This document shows positions 10,114 through 22,911 of a stretch of DNA of 64,000 bases, one piece after another. The notes beneath the pieces were generated by a model. The model was not told where the DNA came from. It was given only the letters and a program-made list of their open reading frames with translations, and ran no database searches. This DNA is from Lytechinus pictus (taxonomy: Eukaryota; Echinodermata; Echinoidea; Temnopleuroida; Toxopneustidae), in NCBI RefSeq assembly GCF_037042905.1, contig NC_087245.1, forward strand, positions 26,598,501 through 26,662,500. Reading direction: 5' to 3'. Each line of letters starts with the position of its first letter. Position 1 is the first letter of the stretch. The position numbers and the translations under genes were made by a program.

Positions 10114-11477
10114 ATGGTTATTACAGGAGGTGGAGCTATTATTCACAGAGGCTCAGTGGGGTTATTACCTATCACTTTTACGTGATCTTCTATGGCCTGG
10201 TGGTGTATTTAATCCAAAGGAACGAGAAACTAAGACACCGGACGAGATCAATCAAACCAAGGCAGATGCACTCCATGAGCTTACTCATAATCCTGCTGCC
10301 GGTTAGTTTGGAATTCTCATTTCATTTTATTTCATCTTGTTCCATTTCATTTCTTTTCATTTTATCTGATTCCTTTCCATTTCAATTTGTTTCATTTCAT
10401 CCATTTTCAATTTCACTTTCATTTATTTTATTTTGTGTATTTTCATCTTCATTTGTTTTCATTTTCAATTTAATTTTTGCATTCATATTCATTTTCGTTT
10501 CCACTTTCATTTTCATCTTCATTTTCATTTGTTTTTCTCATCTCTGTTTTGCTTAGAAGGACCTATGACTGTATCTGTTTGTGTTAATACATGTAGGAAC
10601 TCATATTGTGTTCTACTTCTATGAATATTTTCTGTTAGTGAATGTTACCAATGGAAGACAAATCCATAATTGCTCATGAAATCAGGTACAACTATAGCAG
10701 CTTTGATCAAAGCACATGAGGTAAACGTGTACCTGGCATGAATGCATTCCTTCAAATACTTCCGTGCTGTACAGGCCTTGCTGGGCTATAGCCAGGGTAA
10801 TAATATCCAAGTATCTTTGAAGGCATGTGCTGATGTCAATCTTATGCGATATACTCTAAACAAGAACTGAATATCATCATTATTATCATCACAATGCTCT
10901 TTTGTTGTTATTTTGTAGCTGTTCTGAGTGTTCTCCTTGGAGAAGACCATCTTCGTGAAGGAATCTCACTGATCCTGGACTCCCTGCAGGACCAAGCACT
11001 CAACAAGTAAGTTCCTAATTCATCTTCTGAAATAACACGACTATTTACAGATGTTGATTTCTCTGATCATGAGCAGCATGTCTGTTACTATCGTGTATAA
11101 GAGCGCGAAGTGTAGCATGTTTATCATTTTATTTCCAGTAGAAAGAATAAAGTTTCACCACAGGCAGCAATTTGACTTGGTCGGTAAAGATTTGAATATT
11201 GAACCAAAGAGAATGGTTTGAGTCCTACCGTCCTAACAACAATGATGATGGTGGTGATGAATATGTGACGATGATGATAATAAAATACAATTATGGTAAA
11301 GCGATTTTTTAAAATTGAATTCGGATATAGTGATCTGTATCTCTCACCCTCTCCCCCTCTCTCTTTTTTTCACTTTGCAGGCATCTCCTATTCACCATCT
11401 TAGATCATGCCATGGATCAGCTAGTACCAGAGATACATGATGCTAAGTTTCAAGACCTTTTAGCTGCTATGCCATGA
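10114..11477 (+). CDS. sorting nexin, C-terminal (Nexin_C) domain, three terminal exons
   Basis: Exons 10114..10301, 10919..11006 and 11381..11477 (stop TGA 11475-11477). Acceptors are TGTTATAG, TTTTGTAG and CTTTGCAG; donors are GCCG|GTTAGT and ACAA|GTAAGT. All junctions keep one frame. The product reads WLLQEVELLFTEAQWGYYLS..LLWPGGVF, then a charged linker, then AVLSVLLGEDHLREGISLIL, DSLQDQALNKHLLFTILDHA and MDQLVPEI. This fits the Nexin_C domain at the C terminus of the SNX13/14/19/25 group, most like SNX19 by eye. These are membrane-associated endosomal/ER proteins. The upstream PX and other exons were not found between 9461 and 10113, so the gene is either truncated here or its 5' exons lie beyond the window with the HECT gene inside an intron. 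Exon 1 could instead begin at 10126, where a second AG precedes GAGGTG. Confidence 0.65.
10308..10548. repeat. TTTCAT-rich low-complexity tract in intron
   Basis: Degenerate runs of TTTCATTT, later TTTTCATTTTCA, fill most of the first intron of the sorting-nexin model. Reading frames over it are artefacts of the repeat. Confidence 0.8.
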
Positions 11478-14400
11478 TCACCACATGAGTAAACTATCAT
11501 CATTTCAATATTATCTCTTTTTTTTTTTTTTTTTTTTTTTTGGGGGGGGGGGTTCCGTGGAGTTGACAAATTGTTTCAAATCAAACATTTATATTATCTA
11601 GTGCCTTGTATCAGAAACAAAGTCAGTAAATTCTGCAATCGATTGCAAGTCTCTGATACATGGTTTGCTATAGATATATGAATGATATCAATCATTAAGA
11701 ATGATTACATTTTATGCAATCACTGGGATTATTTACATCTTTGTGCAAATCTGATTTACCTGGTAGTGAAAAGTAAATTGACTCTCATTCAAGAGAAAAA
11801 AAAAATCTCAAACATGAATTTGTACAAACAGTGAGAGGTGGTATGTGTGGGACCAATATATCTTCAAAGAGAGATTTCTGGGGAGCGTTTCGTAAAGAGT
11901 TTATTCAATAATTTTCTTTTTTTTAACAAACAGGGTGTGACTCGCGTTCACAAAATGTTGCATAATTTCGAGCCTGTTGCCCAGCCTCGCAAATCGGTAC
12001 CCAAAGTTGCGCAAGACGAGTACAAAGAAAAAAAATCATGAAGCGACTTGACACAAATTTATTGCAAAATAGTGTCAAAGGGCTAAATGCTCATGCAATC
12101 AGGCTAATCTTTTGTAACTGTGAATGTATGATTGAACATTTTGAGCACATACCAAAGATATACTTTGTGCCTGATTTTTATATAACTTACAGGGTTTAGT
12201 TTGGTTTTATTCCGTTAACTACTGCAACATGTCATTCCCATATGCTTTTCACAGGGGCCATCAGACTCCAGTGGGCAATGGTTTAAATGATTTTCTAAAT
12301 ATGTTAACATTCCAAAGATTCCTACTACACATGAAATTCCATTGGAATACCATTCAACCAGTTTTGTAATATTATTTTTGCCTCGTACCAACACTAACTT
12401 GAAACATACATCTATATGGTAGAGAATGTTGCTGCCATCAATTCCAGTCTTGAGCAGTGCGACTGCACATTTGGCAAACACTAAAGAAGTACTCTTTCTT
12501 CTTCATTCATCACCAGTAGATAAGATATTCCTTTTATGGAGCATCTGAAAAGTGATGCAACTGGTAGTTAGATACACTCCCAAAGTCATGTGGCTTATAA
12601 CATCAGTTCATCTGAATGTTCTCCATCTGATATAGTTCTGCAAGCCTAACAATATAAATATTTCAGAATGCAACTCAGCTTAAAGGCCAGTATAAATAAT
12701 TGAAATTAAGATAACAAGTAATTTTACTCACGTTATTGGGCTTATATCATGAAATGAACCAAAACAAAATACAACTCGTAGCAACACTAGTAAAATATAC
12801 TAGTAAAATATTATATTTAAAATTAGCAAGATGCTAGTGTGAAATAAGAACATTTCCAATTTTCAATATCTGACCAATAAAGGAAACTCTTTATTGAATC
12901 ATAATATGTTGCAATGATTTAATCTCTTCAAGTTCAGTGAGGGATCAAACTTTGCTCTCATTACAATGAGGAGAAAAAAAAAAAACTTCATATTTCATGT
13001 CATAGAATGCGAAGTAATAACGAGTGGGTGACATCTTTGGTGCTCTCATTTGCGTACTGACCAGGATGCGCATATAATAAATTATTTGTGAAAATAAGTG
13101 AAGCGTTAACATATCGTATCTTATATTAACGTATCTGATTTTGATGAAATTTTCAGGGTTATGCTTGGGTTTTTTTTTTCATAACAAGTCTGTTGGGGTG
13201 TTTACCCTTTGAGTATGAAAATAGAGTGTGATTTACATAGTTTATTTACTCAAGTGAATACACACAGTCCCCATTGTGTCACAATTTGTATCTATTTCTA
13301 TCAAATAGAAAACATCTGGCACTATTCCATTCTTTACATTGAACATTAATGTGCAATTTTCTTTATTATTATTTCTATACTCATGTGTCATTGGTGCAAT
13401 CATTTTCCAAATTTCTTTTGAACTATTATGAAATTCCCTTTTCCATTTATATTTTGCCTCTGAATGCATTTTGGGGTCCCTTGTCAACCAATCCATTGTG
13501 CTCATTTTCTTGATAAATTTAGACCATGTGTCACATGGACTTCAAGCTTCTCTCATGTATGCAGGCAGGCCTTCAATTTAGATATTCCTGGCACCAGGTC
13601 AATTTTGCCAGCATTAGAGGGCAAATGTATTTATTACAGCATAAATGGGGAATTTTTTTTAAAAAGCACAAAATATCCAAGACCAATAAGAAGGGGCACT
13701 GAGGCCAATCAGTAGGGCATCCAAGTCCATGGCCTTGTTGGTCTTGAAATTTATGTCCTGTTGATGCATTTAAAAAGAAAATTATCATATTGTCGGAGAA
13801 TCAAGGTCAAAGTTGTGTGAGGTTTTAATACTAATCTAGAGGTAAATATCTTATATTGATTATATCTGACAATGTTGTAGGCAAAATTTCTGCTAGCATT
13901 TAAGAATATATTAACTCTTCTTATCTTTTATTATTTTCTGAATTTTTATGCCTTAATTTTATGCTTGAGGTATATTTAATGAGCTTATAAGGAACATCTC
14001 ATTAGTGAATATAGTGTAGCTAGTACCATATCATTGCCCATTGCTTGTATAGGTAACTTTGCTTTGAGACCAGAAAAATCTGTTCAACTTTGGAGAAATT
14101 CGACTTGGAAGTGGTACAACTCATGTTTTGTATAATCTATTCTCAGAATTGCTTTGAATGATGTATGGTTGAATTATAAATACTTATATGTATACCTTTT
14201 TTCAATTCTAAAGATCATTCTAATTTTGACTATGAAAGTTAAAGAACTTGATTATAACAAGGAGCTTGATTATAAACATTGTATTTATCCCGTCTTTTGA
14301 CATTTTTATTTTGTAGGTGTTGATTTTTAGGGCATTTATTTTTTCCCCTTTAGTTCCCTTTTACAGTATTTCATATATTGTTTTTTGAAACATTTTGTAT

Positions 14401-15514
14401 TTCACCAACCTTATACAGAGTATGAAATTACTTGTCTTGATCTAATCAAACAAAAAGTATACAAGAAAAAAAGGTGAAATGTAGTCACCATTTTCTCAAA
14501 TCTCATTACTTTTTCTATTCAAGGTACTTTAGTCTTTTGTTTCTTTCCCAATTTTTAAGAGTAAAGCTATCTAAATGTTTACAAGAAATGTAATCAAGGA
14601 TAAGAGATAGTAAGCATAGTATCATTTTGGACCAAATTTGCCACATTTTATCCATGAATTACCATTTTTACAATGGGTTGGCTAGAATTGATGTCTTAAA
14701 AAAGCATGTTTAGCATCAATTGTCTTATTTGAAGTGGCTTCTTATCCTGGTCAATTTGAAAAGAGAAAGATAGAAAGAAAAGTGAAGGAGATAAAGTAGA
14801 GATATGGAAGGGAGATATTAAGGGGAAATAGCGACCATCTTGGATATTTTTTCTTGCACCTTTATTAGATCTTTCATGGACCAAAGAACCTTTTTTTCAT
14901 CTTATCTTGTGCTTGAGATGGATAATACTGTTTAAAAGAACGTAAGCAAAATCCCCAAATCGTCATTTTAGCCCATTCATTCCTATTGTCATTTATTCTT
15001 GGCATTTTTGTATGTTGATGAAGGAAAATTCTTGAAAATTGATTGTCATGATTCATATAGATATATATATTTTTATTATACACTTAGTATTAGACATATA
15101 ATAAAAACAAACTCATTTTGGTTGTCATAAGTGCCTTATCGTATGTACTATTTTTAGCTGCATATTTTGACTCATTCCATGCTGTCACCAAAAATATAAT
15201 TATGTATGCATGTATTTTGTAGTTATCCAAATTACTGCATTTTATCGATTTTTTTCTGAAATCTGAAATAAAAGAATTTAATATATAATGGAACCTTTTC
15301 AGCGTATTTTTCAAATGTGTTTCTTTAATTAATCTAAGTTGGTAGAATTAGTTGAGTAGGAATTTGATCACAATGGATGATTGAGTGTGATTGTACAAAA
15401 TGACTAACAGGCTTGTTCAATATGAGGATATTGACGTGGTTGTAGGTGTTCCGATTACATTATGGATATTTTGCTTACACCTCTTTCTCTCTTTCTATTT
15501 AGCTCCCCTTTTTA
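11478..15514. other. AT-rich intergenic region with one decayed MITE and homopolymers
   Basis: This follows the sorting-nexin stop. It holds a T(n)G(n) run at about 11517-11552 and a decayed copy of the TTAA family (about 12985-13185). Reading frames up to 88 codons (12215, 13242, 13464) show no splice context, motif or composition of genes. I see no other gene. Confidence 0.5.
12985..13185. mobile_element. decayed relic of the 'AAGGACAAGTCCACC' MITE family
   Basis: Phrases shared with the copies at 33898 and 43729 are recognisable: GAGTGGGTGACATC, CTCTCATTTGCGTACTGACC, and TTTTGATGAAATTTTCAGGG followed by GTTATGCTTG. The ends are lost, so limits are approximate. Confidence 0.5.
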
Positions 15515-16931
15515 TCGATTGATTGATTGATTTTATTCGTCAAGAATATCACAGGAGATTACAATGAAATTTAAGAATACCTTGACAGGATAGCCCATGA
15601 AAGCCGAAAGGCTTATTTCCAATGGGGTCCTATAGTTAGTATAAAACATTAACATATTGTAACAAAAAGTATAAACTACGACACGTACTGGAATATGGGG
15701 GAAAAATAATAAAATACATACATATCAATCAGTCAAATAATATGCAAACATCTGAAGCAAACAACAATCTTCCTAATATATGAAACAAGATTATATTTTA
15801 ACTTACCCTGCATTATCTACAATACTAGAAACCAACTGTACAAAGTGTGTTATTTTTACTGGTAATACTGCTCTCGAGTAGCTTCCAGTTTTAGGTGCTT
15901 CTTTAATGCACTCTTAAATTGAGAAAATATTTTAACTGCTTTTACTTGGTTAGGAAGAGCATTCCAAGATTGGATGCCATTAAAATAAAAAATGTTCCCT
16001 ATATGTCCTTCACGTTTTGGTAAAACAAAATTTAATTACTATTTCGAGTATCGTACCTATGGATATTTGATACACGGGTGAAATTATTTGCTATATAATG
16101 ATCTAATGTATCCGAATGGAATATTTTATGCACGTGGTGTAATACTAATTGTTGTGATCTGTGATCTACATGAAGTAATCCTGCCTTTTCAAGTTCATTA
16201 CATCCGACATGTGCTCTTGGTCCTAAAACATTTATGTATCTCACAATTTTATTTTGAATTATTCTTAGCTTTTTCTTATCCGTAACACCCAGACTACCGT
16301 ACCAAGCCGCATTAGCATAGTCGAATAGACATTGTATTAAAGCAAAGCATAAGATACGTCTAGACTTCATATTCAAACAGGTTTGATATCTATACAAATT
16401 TTTTAAGCGTATATTTGCCTTTTTGACGATTGAGTCTACCAAACCCGTCCATGATAGGTTACTTGTTAAATTAATTCCCAAATATTTCACAGAATCTTTT
16501 CTGTCAATTACCTGATTATTATATGAAACCTTGAAATCGTGTGTATATCTTAACTTCCGTTTTGAACAAAATAAAATGCTTTCTGTTTTCCCAACGTGTA
16601 AACTAAGCTTGTTGTCAGACATCCATTCAATGCAATTTGCCAAATCTGCACTAAGTTTTTTATCAATTATCTTGGGATTTGTATCTGAATATAGCAAGAC
16701 ACTATCATCAGCATATAAAATTAATTTAGATTCGTTAATACAAGTACACATATAATTGATGTAAGACATAAAAAGAATGGGGCCTAAAATGCTTCCTTGA
16801 GGGACTCCGCATTTAATAGGCAGTGAATCAGAAAGAACCGTCTGCATGGTAAATACTTGATGACGGTTAGATAAATATGATCTAAACCATGTCACACATA
16901 ATCTTCCTCTCTTTCTAATCCCTCCTCTCAT
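15515..16931 (-). mobile_element. 5'-truncated non-LTR retrotransposon (LINE)
   Basis: This carries the C-terminal half of a reverse transcriptase (see the pseudogene entry) and a short 3' UTR. It ends in a tetranucleotide tail, (AATC)n on the minus strand, at about 15518-15533, as in CR1/L2/Jockey-like elements. The 5' break is near 16931, where an in-frame TAG and a CTTT-rich tract take over. Everything upstream of the RT active-site half is missing, typical of aborted target-primed insertion. Confidence 0.85.
15856..16931 (-). pseudogene. LINE reverse transcriptase, C-terminal fragment
   Basis: From 16931 down the frame reads RT motifs: GVPQGSILGPILF, then the catalytic LILYADDSVLLYSD (YADD), WMSDNKLSLHVGKTE and VKYLGINL, and the thumb-like region through YRYQTCLNMKSRRIL. 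It meets a TAA at 16032-16034, inside the common RYDTRNSN motif. The next frame then continues with FVLPKREGHIGN, SWNALPNQVK and FSQFKSALKKHLK to a stop at 15856, so one small indel near 16034 splits the original ORF. Fingers and endonuclease domains are absent. The copy cannot be active by itself. Confidence 0.85.
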
Positions 16932-16967
16932 TTTCTATACATGTATAGCCCTCCCACTTCTCAATAT

Positions 16968-17020
16968 CTTTCTTTCTTTCTTTTTGTTTCTTTTTCTTTC
17001 TTTCTTTCTTTCTTTCTTAC
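16968..17020. repeat. (CTTT)n microsatellite
   Basis: Runs of TTTC units directly upstream of the LINE truncation point, followed by a broader pyrimidine-rich tract to about 17155 that makes spurious Phe/Leu/Ser-rich reading frames. Confidence 0.85.
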
Positions 17021-17344
17021 CCCTTTGTGTTTCTATTCAGCTCCTTCCTTTCTCCTTCTTCTGTTTTACTCCCTCCTATCCCTTTTCTTTCTCTTTAGCT
17101 TCTCCTTTATCGATCTCTCTCCGAAATCCCCATCTCCTCTATTTTCTCTCTTTTATATATCCCCAAACGAGTAGAATGTGAAGGTTTGGCCTGTACACAT
17201 TTATCGTTGACGCGCCTATTTTCCATCTCCTAAAAACTTGGTATGTACATTGTGTAGTGATTCCAAGGTAACGAAGTCATTGGAGGAAGTAAGCTTGAGT
17301 GAAAGTAGAAAAATTATAAAAAAGAATATGATCAACGTAAATTT

Positions 17345-17460
17345 GTGTAAAATTAGACAATAAGAAAGTTATAATCATTTGATTGTTGAGAACACTAATC
17401 CTATGGAGATCCTTTCATTGGCAATGCGAATAACATATTGTTACACATGAATCCCCCGCC
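17345..17460. mobile_element. decayed relic of the MITE family seen at 49416..50004
   Basis: Shared text includes ACAATAAGAAAGTTATAATC, GAGAACACTAATCCTATGGA and ATTGGCAATGCGAA, matching the phrases in the intact copy at about 49515-49580. The ends are not recognisable. Confidence 0.5.
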
Positions 17461-18066
17461 CCTTCTTGGACATTTTATGATAGGGAAAGTACTTCGTCCA
17501 TGATATCATGTTTTTGAAACTTGTAATACATGTCCTCTCATTAAAAAAAATATATATCTTGCGATAGACTAGATGAGAGAGAATTTTGTTCTAAAATCCA
17601 ACTTTCAGCTGGTTTCAAGGTTTCATTATTTAAAAACATTTCTGTAGATTTTCGCCAATGATATCTTTGAATTTAATTCATTATGTTTCCTAGTGCCTAC
17701 AGAGGCCAATGTATGTTATTGTTTTCTCTCTTGAATGGCAAAAACTCGCCTTCCCTGCTTTTATTTGATGAATACTAATTAGACAAGCCCATTGTGAGTT
17801 GTTGGGTCTATTAAATCTTTATTTCAAATTCATATTCAATATTTGTTTTATCAAAGTAGCAACAAAACATTATACAAAATGTGTTATTAGAATTACTCGC
17901 CCAAACATGATGAAATTTTGATCGAAAAATGCAACTCGAATTAAAAATCAAACTTTGAGAAAATCTTGTGATCACCCGTTAGATCAGTTGGCTCTCACTT
18001 CCGTGTATCAGATGAAAACATTCACTTGATTCAATTTGAATTGAACAATATTCAACAGTCACTAAT

Positions 18067-18284
18067 GGGGCATTGCAAGAAACTTGCGATCAATTGCAAG
18101 TCTATTTTTGGTCTCTAAATCAATCATATGTCTTGTAGTTAATTACAAATTGGTGATTGATTGCTAATCTGCTCCTTGAAACAAGAAGTTTAGTCTGACT
18201 TGCTACAGCTAACTTTGATCTATCAGTTGTAAAATTGCAACAGAATATTTGCAATTGATCGCAAATATTTTCTTGCAATGCCCC
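18067..18284. mobile_element. 218-bp MITE with GGGGCATTGCAAGAAA ends
   Basis: The left end GGGGCATTGCAAGAAACTTG and the reverse complement of the right end GGGGCATTGCAAGAAAATAT continue into a shared GCGATCAATTGCAA. That gives about 33 bp of inverted repeat with one 4-base gap. The middle holds more ATTGCAA / TTGCAAT words and no ORF. No convincing target duplication was seen. Confidence 0.75.
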
Positions 18285-20008
18285 CTGAGGCTTATTGGAG
18301 TTATCTATAATATGGAATTGGGTAACAGTTTTGCTGGATTTAGAATTTGATAATCAACGATGTAAATTTTAAAACTTCTTGCAATTAAAACGTAATAAAA
18401 TTCTCAACATAACACCAAGTAGACTCTACTGAAATCGAAATGAACTTTTATCAAAAATTTTTGCAAATTTAGCACTTGCGCCTAACTTTTAACTTCTGTG
18501 TTTAAAAAAATAAATGACATTTAAATCCATCGAGTCGCGCATCAGTAAACACATTAAAAAAAAAACTGATAAAATATAATTTGCGTTTTCTAATGTCATT
18601 TCATTTTTTTTTATATAATCTGATGGATGGGTTAATTTCAAATTTTCAACGGTTGAACATCGCTATATAGATCCTTTAAACCGTGCTCATTGTTACAGGC
18701 TAAATACAACTAATAGCACTGATTAAAATTGTTGTAGAAATAGGTGCGATACAGAAGTTACACATTCACCTGAAAAATAAAACAAAATGAATTCTGAAAA
18801 TGAATTTCTTACTTTTTTAAGTTACAACTTTGTCATTTGATGTATCTACACTCGTACATTACTACTCAACTAATATCATTTAATTGTTTTACCTTTTTAG
18901 CAAAATGTAATTTTGCTTGCTCTTTTTAGTAAAAGGCGACTTTATTTTGATAAGGGATAACTTTCCATTTGTGTAATGATTACCACTGAAATAAGAAATT
19001 TATGTTTTACAATTCCAAAAAGTAAAAATATTACTTAAGTGACTTTCTCATATAAGAGATCATAATTAAGCTGCATAAGAACAATTAAAATATGATTATA
19101 ATGAAATAATTAAGCATAAAATAAGCATACTGCAATATGCTTTGCAAAATATATAGATATTGTTATTGCCTGTCGCGATCATTCATCGATGAGTCATCCC
19201 ATATAATGGGATTGTATGATTGTATAGATAACATAATAGAATGATGATAAAAGTTCCCCCTTAATCAAAGTAGCATAACACTTTTTGTAATAAAGTTGAA
19301 TGGAGTAATATAATATGCTGGAAGTGCATAAAATAATGATTTGTGCATTTTCTGATGAAAAGGCGCTACCTACACGAACGACAATAACAAGGAGCATTAT
19401 CATAGTTATATCTACAAAAAAGTATGAGAGAGTATAGTTTCAGAACAACTTTCGTTTAAAACAAAATTGATTAATCAAGTCATGCATGAATGAGCACATT
19501 CAACTCTGTCCAGGATTCAAAATCAAAATCACTATTCCACCTACTGTTCTCTTCATGGTTGCAAACTTTAGGCCTCAATATGAATCGCATGAGCTTTAAA
19601 GACTTTTACTTTCATTTTCTATAAAACTTTCAGATATTGCTGATTATACACTCGAAAATATACCTTATAAGCCCATCTCTTATTCTGTCATTAGCAAAGT
19701 TGCCTTATTCCGACGAAGTCTTTTCATGGCGAAATGTCACTTTCAAGTTTTCAGGATACATGATTGCGTAATTTAATTTAAGCATTTCTCAAATTACCGG
19801 TTATGTGCCCGCTCAACTGAGACATCAAAACTACCTCTTGTGTTTATTCAACAAATTTTTACAATACGCTTCTGTTGAAATGTGTTTTGATTATTTTGTC
19901 AAAGATGTGGATAAAAAGGGTTATTCCAAATTTTGGAATTTTGAACATCAGAAATTCAGCACTGAATTGTTTTCACTGCAAAATATAGGTTGTCAGGAGA
20001 GGTGTCAT
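18285..20008. other. AT-rich intergenic stretch, no gene recognised
   Basis: Only short open frames (for example 19194..19403 on the minus strand, 19805..20032 on the plus strand) without motifs or splice context. I see no element ends. Confidence 0.5.
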
Positions 20009-20200
20009 GCAAAAACTCCGGTGTTGATTTAACACCAGCCTGGAATCTATATATGTTCACACCAGATAGGTGTTTATATTAACATCAATTAGTATTAAAA
20101 CAGTATCGGTTTGATTCCAAACTGGTGTTGTTTAACTACTTCTCTGGTGTGGACATAATAAGATTCCGGACTGGTGTTAAATCAACACCGGAATTTTTGA
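20009..20200. mobile_element. about 190-bp MITE with roughly 40-bp inverted ends
   Basis: The left arm (CAAAAACTCCGGTGTTGATT then TAACACCAGCCTGGAATC) is mirrored on the right by GATTCCGGACTGGTGTTAAA then TCAACACCGGAATTTTTG. The arms pair over about 40 bp with few mismatches. The sub-motif GGTGTT(n)AACACC is itself palindromic and recurs inside. There is no coding capacity. Confidence 0.8.
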
Positions 20201-20880
20201 AGTGTAGTAATGACAACCACAGTACTTTCTACTCCAAAGATAACTTGTGATTTATTTTGGAAAAAATGCAAATTTGCGTGTAATAATGTAAGTTTCACCA
20301 TGACATGGCTCAACGAACCGATTTCATTTTTCGCAGATATGAGTCGACGCATAATGAATACTCTAACCAATTAATATCACTTAAGTATAAACGTATACAG
20401 AAATAGTTTTTTAAAAAGCCGTTTTAATTAAAAGTTGCCAATTAAATGGAAATTCATAAACACAGAACTATTATACTGTATATGCCCTAAAAGTTCTGAA
20501 ACATTCCTCCCAAACAATGGGATACATTTTTTTTTGTGGTGTATGTTTGCGTTCGGACAGTCGGGAGGTATTCTTTGCAGTGATGTAAATTTTGTAAAAT
20601 TCTATTTCTGCCAAAGGTATGATTGCAATGAATGAGTCAGAATTTCAGACGTTTATAAAGTCAAAATCCTACAGGAGTTGCCGTTAACTTCTTTCAAAAT
20701 ACCTTTTAAATTAAACTTACATAACACAATTTATACTAAAAGTATTTATCAACAATACTCCTTATTTACTTGAAAAGGACATTTCATAATGGATGCTACT
20801 GGTTTGACACGATCGAATTTACATCACACCAAAGAATGCCTCTTGGATCATGATATCTAAGCGTAAACATGCACCTTAAA

Positions 20881-21524
20881 GGGGCCATTCCACAGAGAGC
20901 AAGACCGCTGAAAGACCTTTCAAAGACCATGAATTTTGGTTGATCTTTCAGAGGTCTCTCAATTAACCTACAATGGTCTTTCAGGTCTTACACGGGTCCT
21001 GACCAATCTTTCAGTGGTCTTCGTGGTCTTCAGGGGCTCCAAAACTTTTTGAAACTGTTCAAAACAGTCTTACAACGGTCTTACAGGAAAATTGTCTTTC
21101 AGTGGTCTTTCAGCAGTCTTTCAGCGGTCTTCCGATGAACTTACAAAGGTCTTTATAGTCTTTCAATGATCTTTTGGCAGTCTCTCAAGATTTTCGCGGA
21201 GATCACTGTAAGACTCATGAGAGATCATTGAAAGATCATTCAAAGATCATTGAAAGACCAGGCAAAGTCCATGGAAAGAATTCTGAAAGATCACTTGTTG
21301 CATAAAAGATCTCTGAAAGACCATTGAAAGATCTCTATAGGACTAGTCTAAGACCAGTAAGACAAGGAATATCCATCAGTCTTTCAGAGTTCTTTGAGGG
21401 GGTCTTTCTGAGCCATTCCACAGAGATGAAAAATTTCAGTGATCTTGAAGACCGCTGTAAGACCTCACCAATTTTCAGTCTTTCAGTGGTCTTTCAATGG
21501 TCTCCGTTCTGTGGAATGGGGGCC
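20881..21524. mobile_element. foldback element built from 'GGTCTTTCAG / CTGAAAGACC' words
   Basis: The ends are GGGGCCATTCCACAGAGA on the left and, reverse-complemented, GGCCCCCATTCCACAGAA on the right, flanked on both sides by TAAA. The body is packed with short words such as GGTCTTTCAG in the left half and AAAGATCATTGAAAGA in the right half, so the halves pair imperfectly. A second, internal CCATTCCACAGAGATG at about 21413 suggests a nested or composite copy. No ORF of note. Confidence 0.75.
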
Positions 21525-22911
21525 TAAAATGGTATCAAATTACTCGGGGAAGATATGCTTTAAAGCAAAAATATACATAACAATTTTGTATTTATAATGA
21601 CGAGTTTCATCATTAAATTGGTATTTGTGAGGTCTAAAGTTACTTCCGACTCGTTCGGTAGCTTAGCGCTTACATTCTTTTGATTGAAGATGGAATTTAT
21701 GTGTGTGTTATGTTTAGATTAAATATATCATTCTTACATTAGTGGTGCATCTAAATAGTAAAATTTGTTGTTGCAAAGTTTATAGCCCTCGCTACGAATA
21801 ATGATCAATATAGTATAACTAATTTTGCTATACTTTAATGCGAATTTCCTATGATGGACATAGACAAATAAATGATGCTGGATACGGTACAGAAAAAAAA
21901 CCTTTCGCCCAAGCCCAGGCGGGCAACATTACAGTATATGATGCTTATTTGATCTAAGTTTGCGGACAGTAAAAATTTTCGCCATCACCCAATCTTAAAA
22001 TTTTATAACATTCTCTTTATAAAAGTAAAAATAATTATAACGAAATTTCTCTCTATACAGTAATACAAATCATACTTAAAAATGTCTATACTGTACAATA
22101 TATAAAACTCTGTAAATATTGAATATAGGTTTGATATACTAATTTCAATTCGTAAAACTGCAATTGCATTAGAATACACAAGGCAGTATTGTATTTTCTA
22201 CAATTACGTAATAAACAATTGAATTGAGATGTAATAAAAATCAAATTTAATAACTATAGTGGTGCAATATACCCAATTGATTTATGTTTTTTTGGGGGGA
22301 TGAAGTTCTGAACACGGTTCATCGTCATATCTAAGATATACGAGAGAGCGAATCAAGCAATGAAAGAATAAACACTTTGAATAAATCAATTTTGCAATAT
22401 ATTTCATGGATGATATAATTTGATTCGCCCTTGGCATTTAGTGAAAGACCGAAATAACTGAGGTAAAGATAAAAAGAGATATTATAATATATATGTTTAT
22501 ACTTGAAAGACTTTTTTTATTTAGGAATTCAGCCCAAAATAAAACAAATACATGCAAAATAAAAGCCCACCGGTACGTTTACTGTGAAACTATATATGTA
22601 TCACATCCATCCAGCCTACAGACAACTTAATGAGGTCTGCTTATGCTTAAAAAAAACCCTGACTGGATCGACCGTGAATGTTCAAGATTATTTAATTGCC
22701 TTCTGTACCAAAGAATCCATTCCTTTAAAGTGATCGATTAATTAAAGGTTTGCTGCATGCTCTTCTTAAGGAAATTAAGTTGATGTATAATGTTTGCTGA
22801 CAATTGCAGCCACACATGATACGAACATCGCATTTGCTGAGAAGGTCCATTGTGCCGATTCGGTTGGGGATGATTCCTGCTGTTAACAATTCAATTTATC
22901 GAGAGCGGCTG
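21525..22911. other. AT-rich stretch 3' of the two-span membrane gene
   Basis: No gene or element was recognised. It includes the expected 3' UTR of the minus-strand gene ending at 22912. Confidence 0.5.

Noticed and set aside
10065-10556. 163-codon plus-strand frame
   Set aside because: It uses the wrong frame over the sorting-nexin exon and then the TTTCAT-rich intron; the real frame is supported by splice sites and domain match.
10700-10850. Short inverted repeat (CCTTCAAATACTT / AAGTATCTTTGAAGG) in the sorting-nexin intron
   Set aside because: The arms are short and imperfect with no element ends or target duplication.
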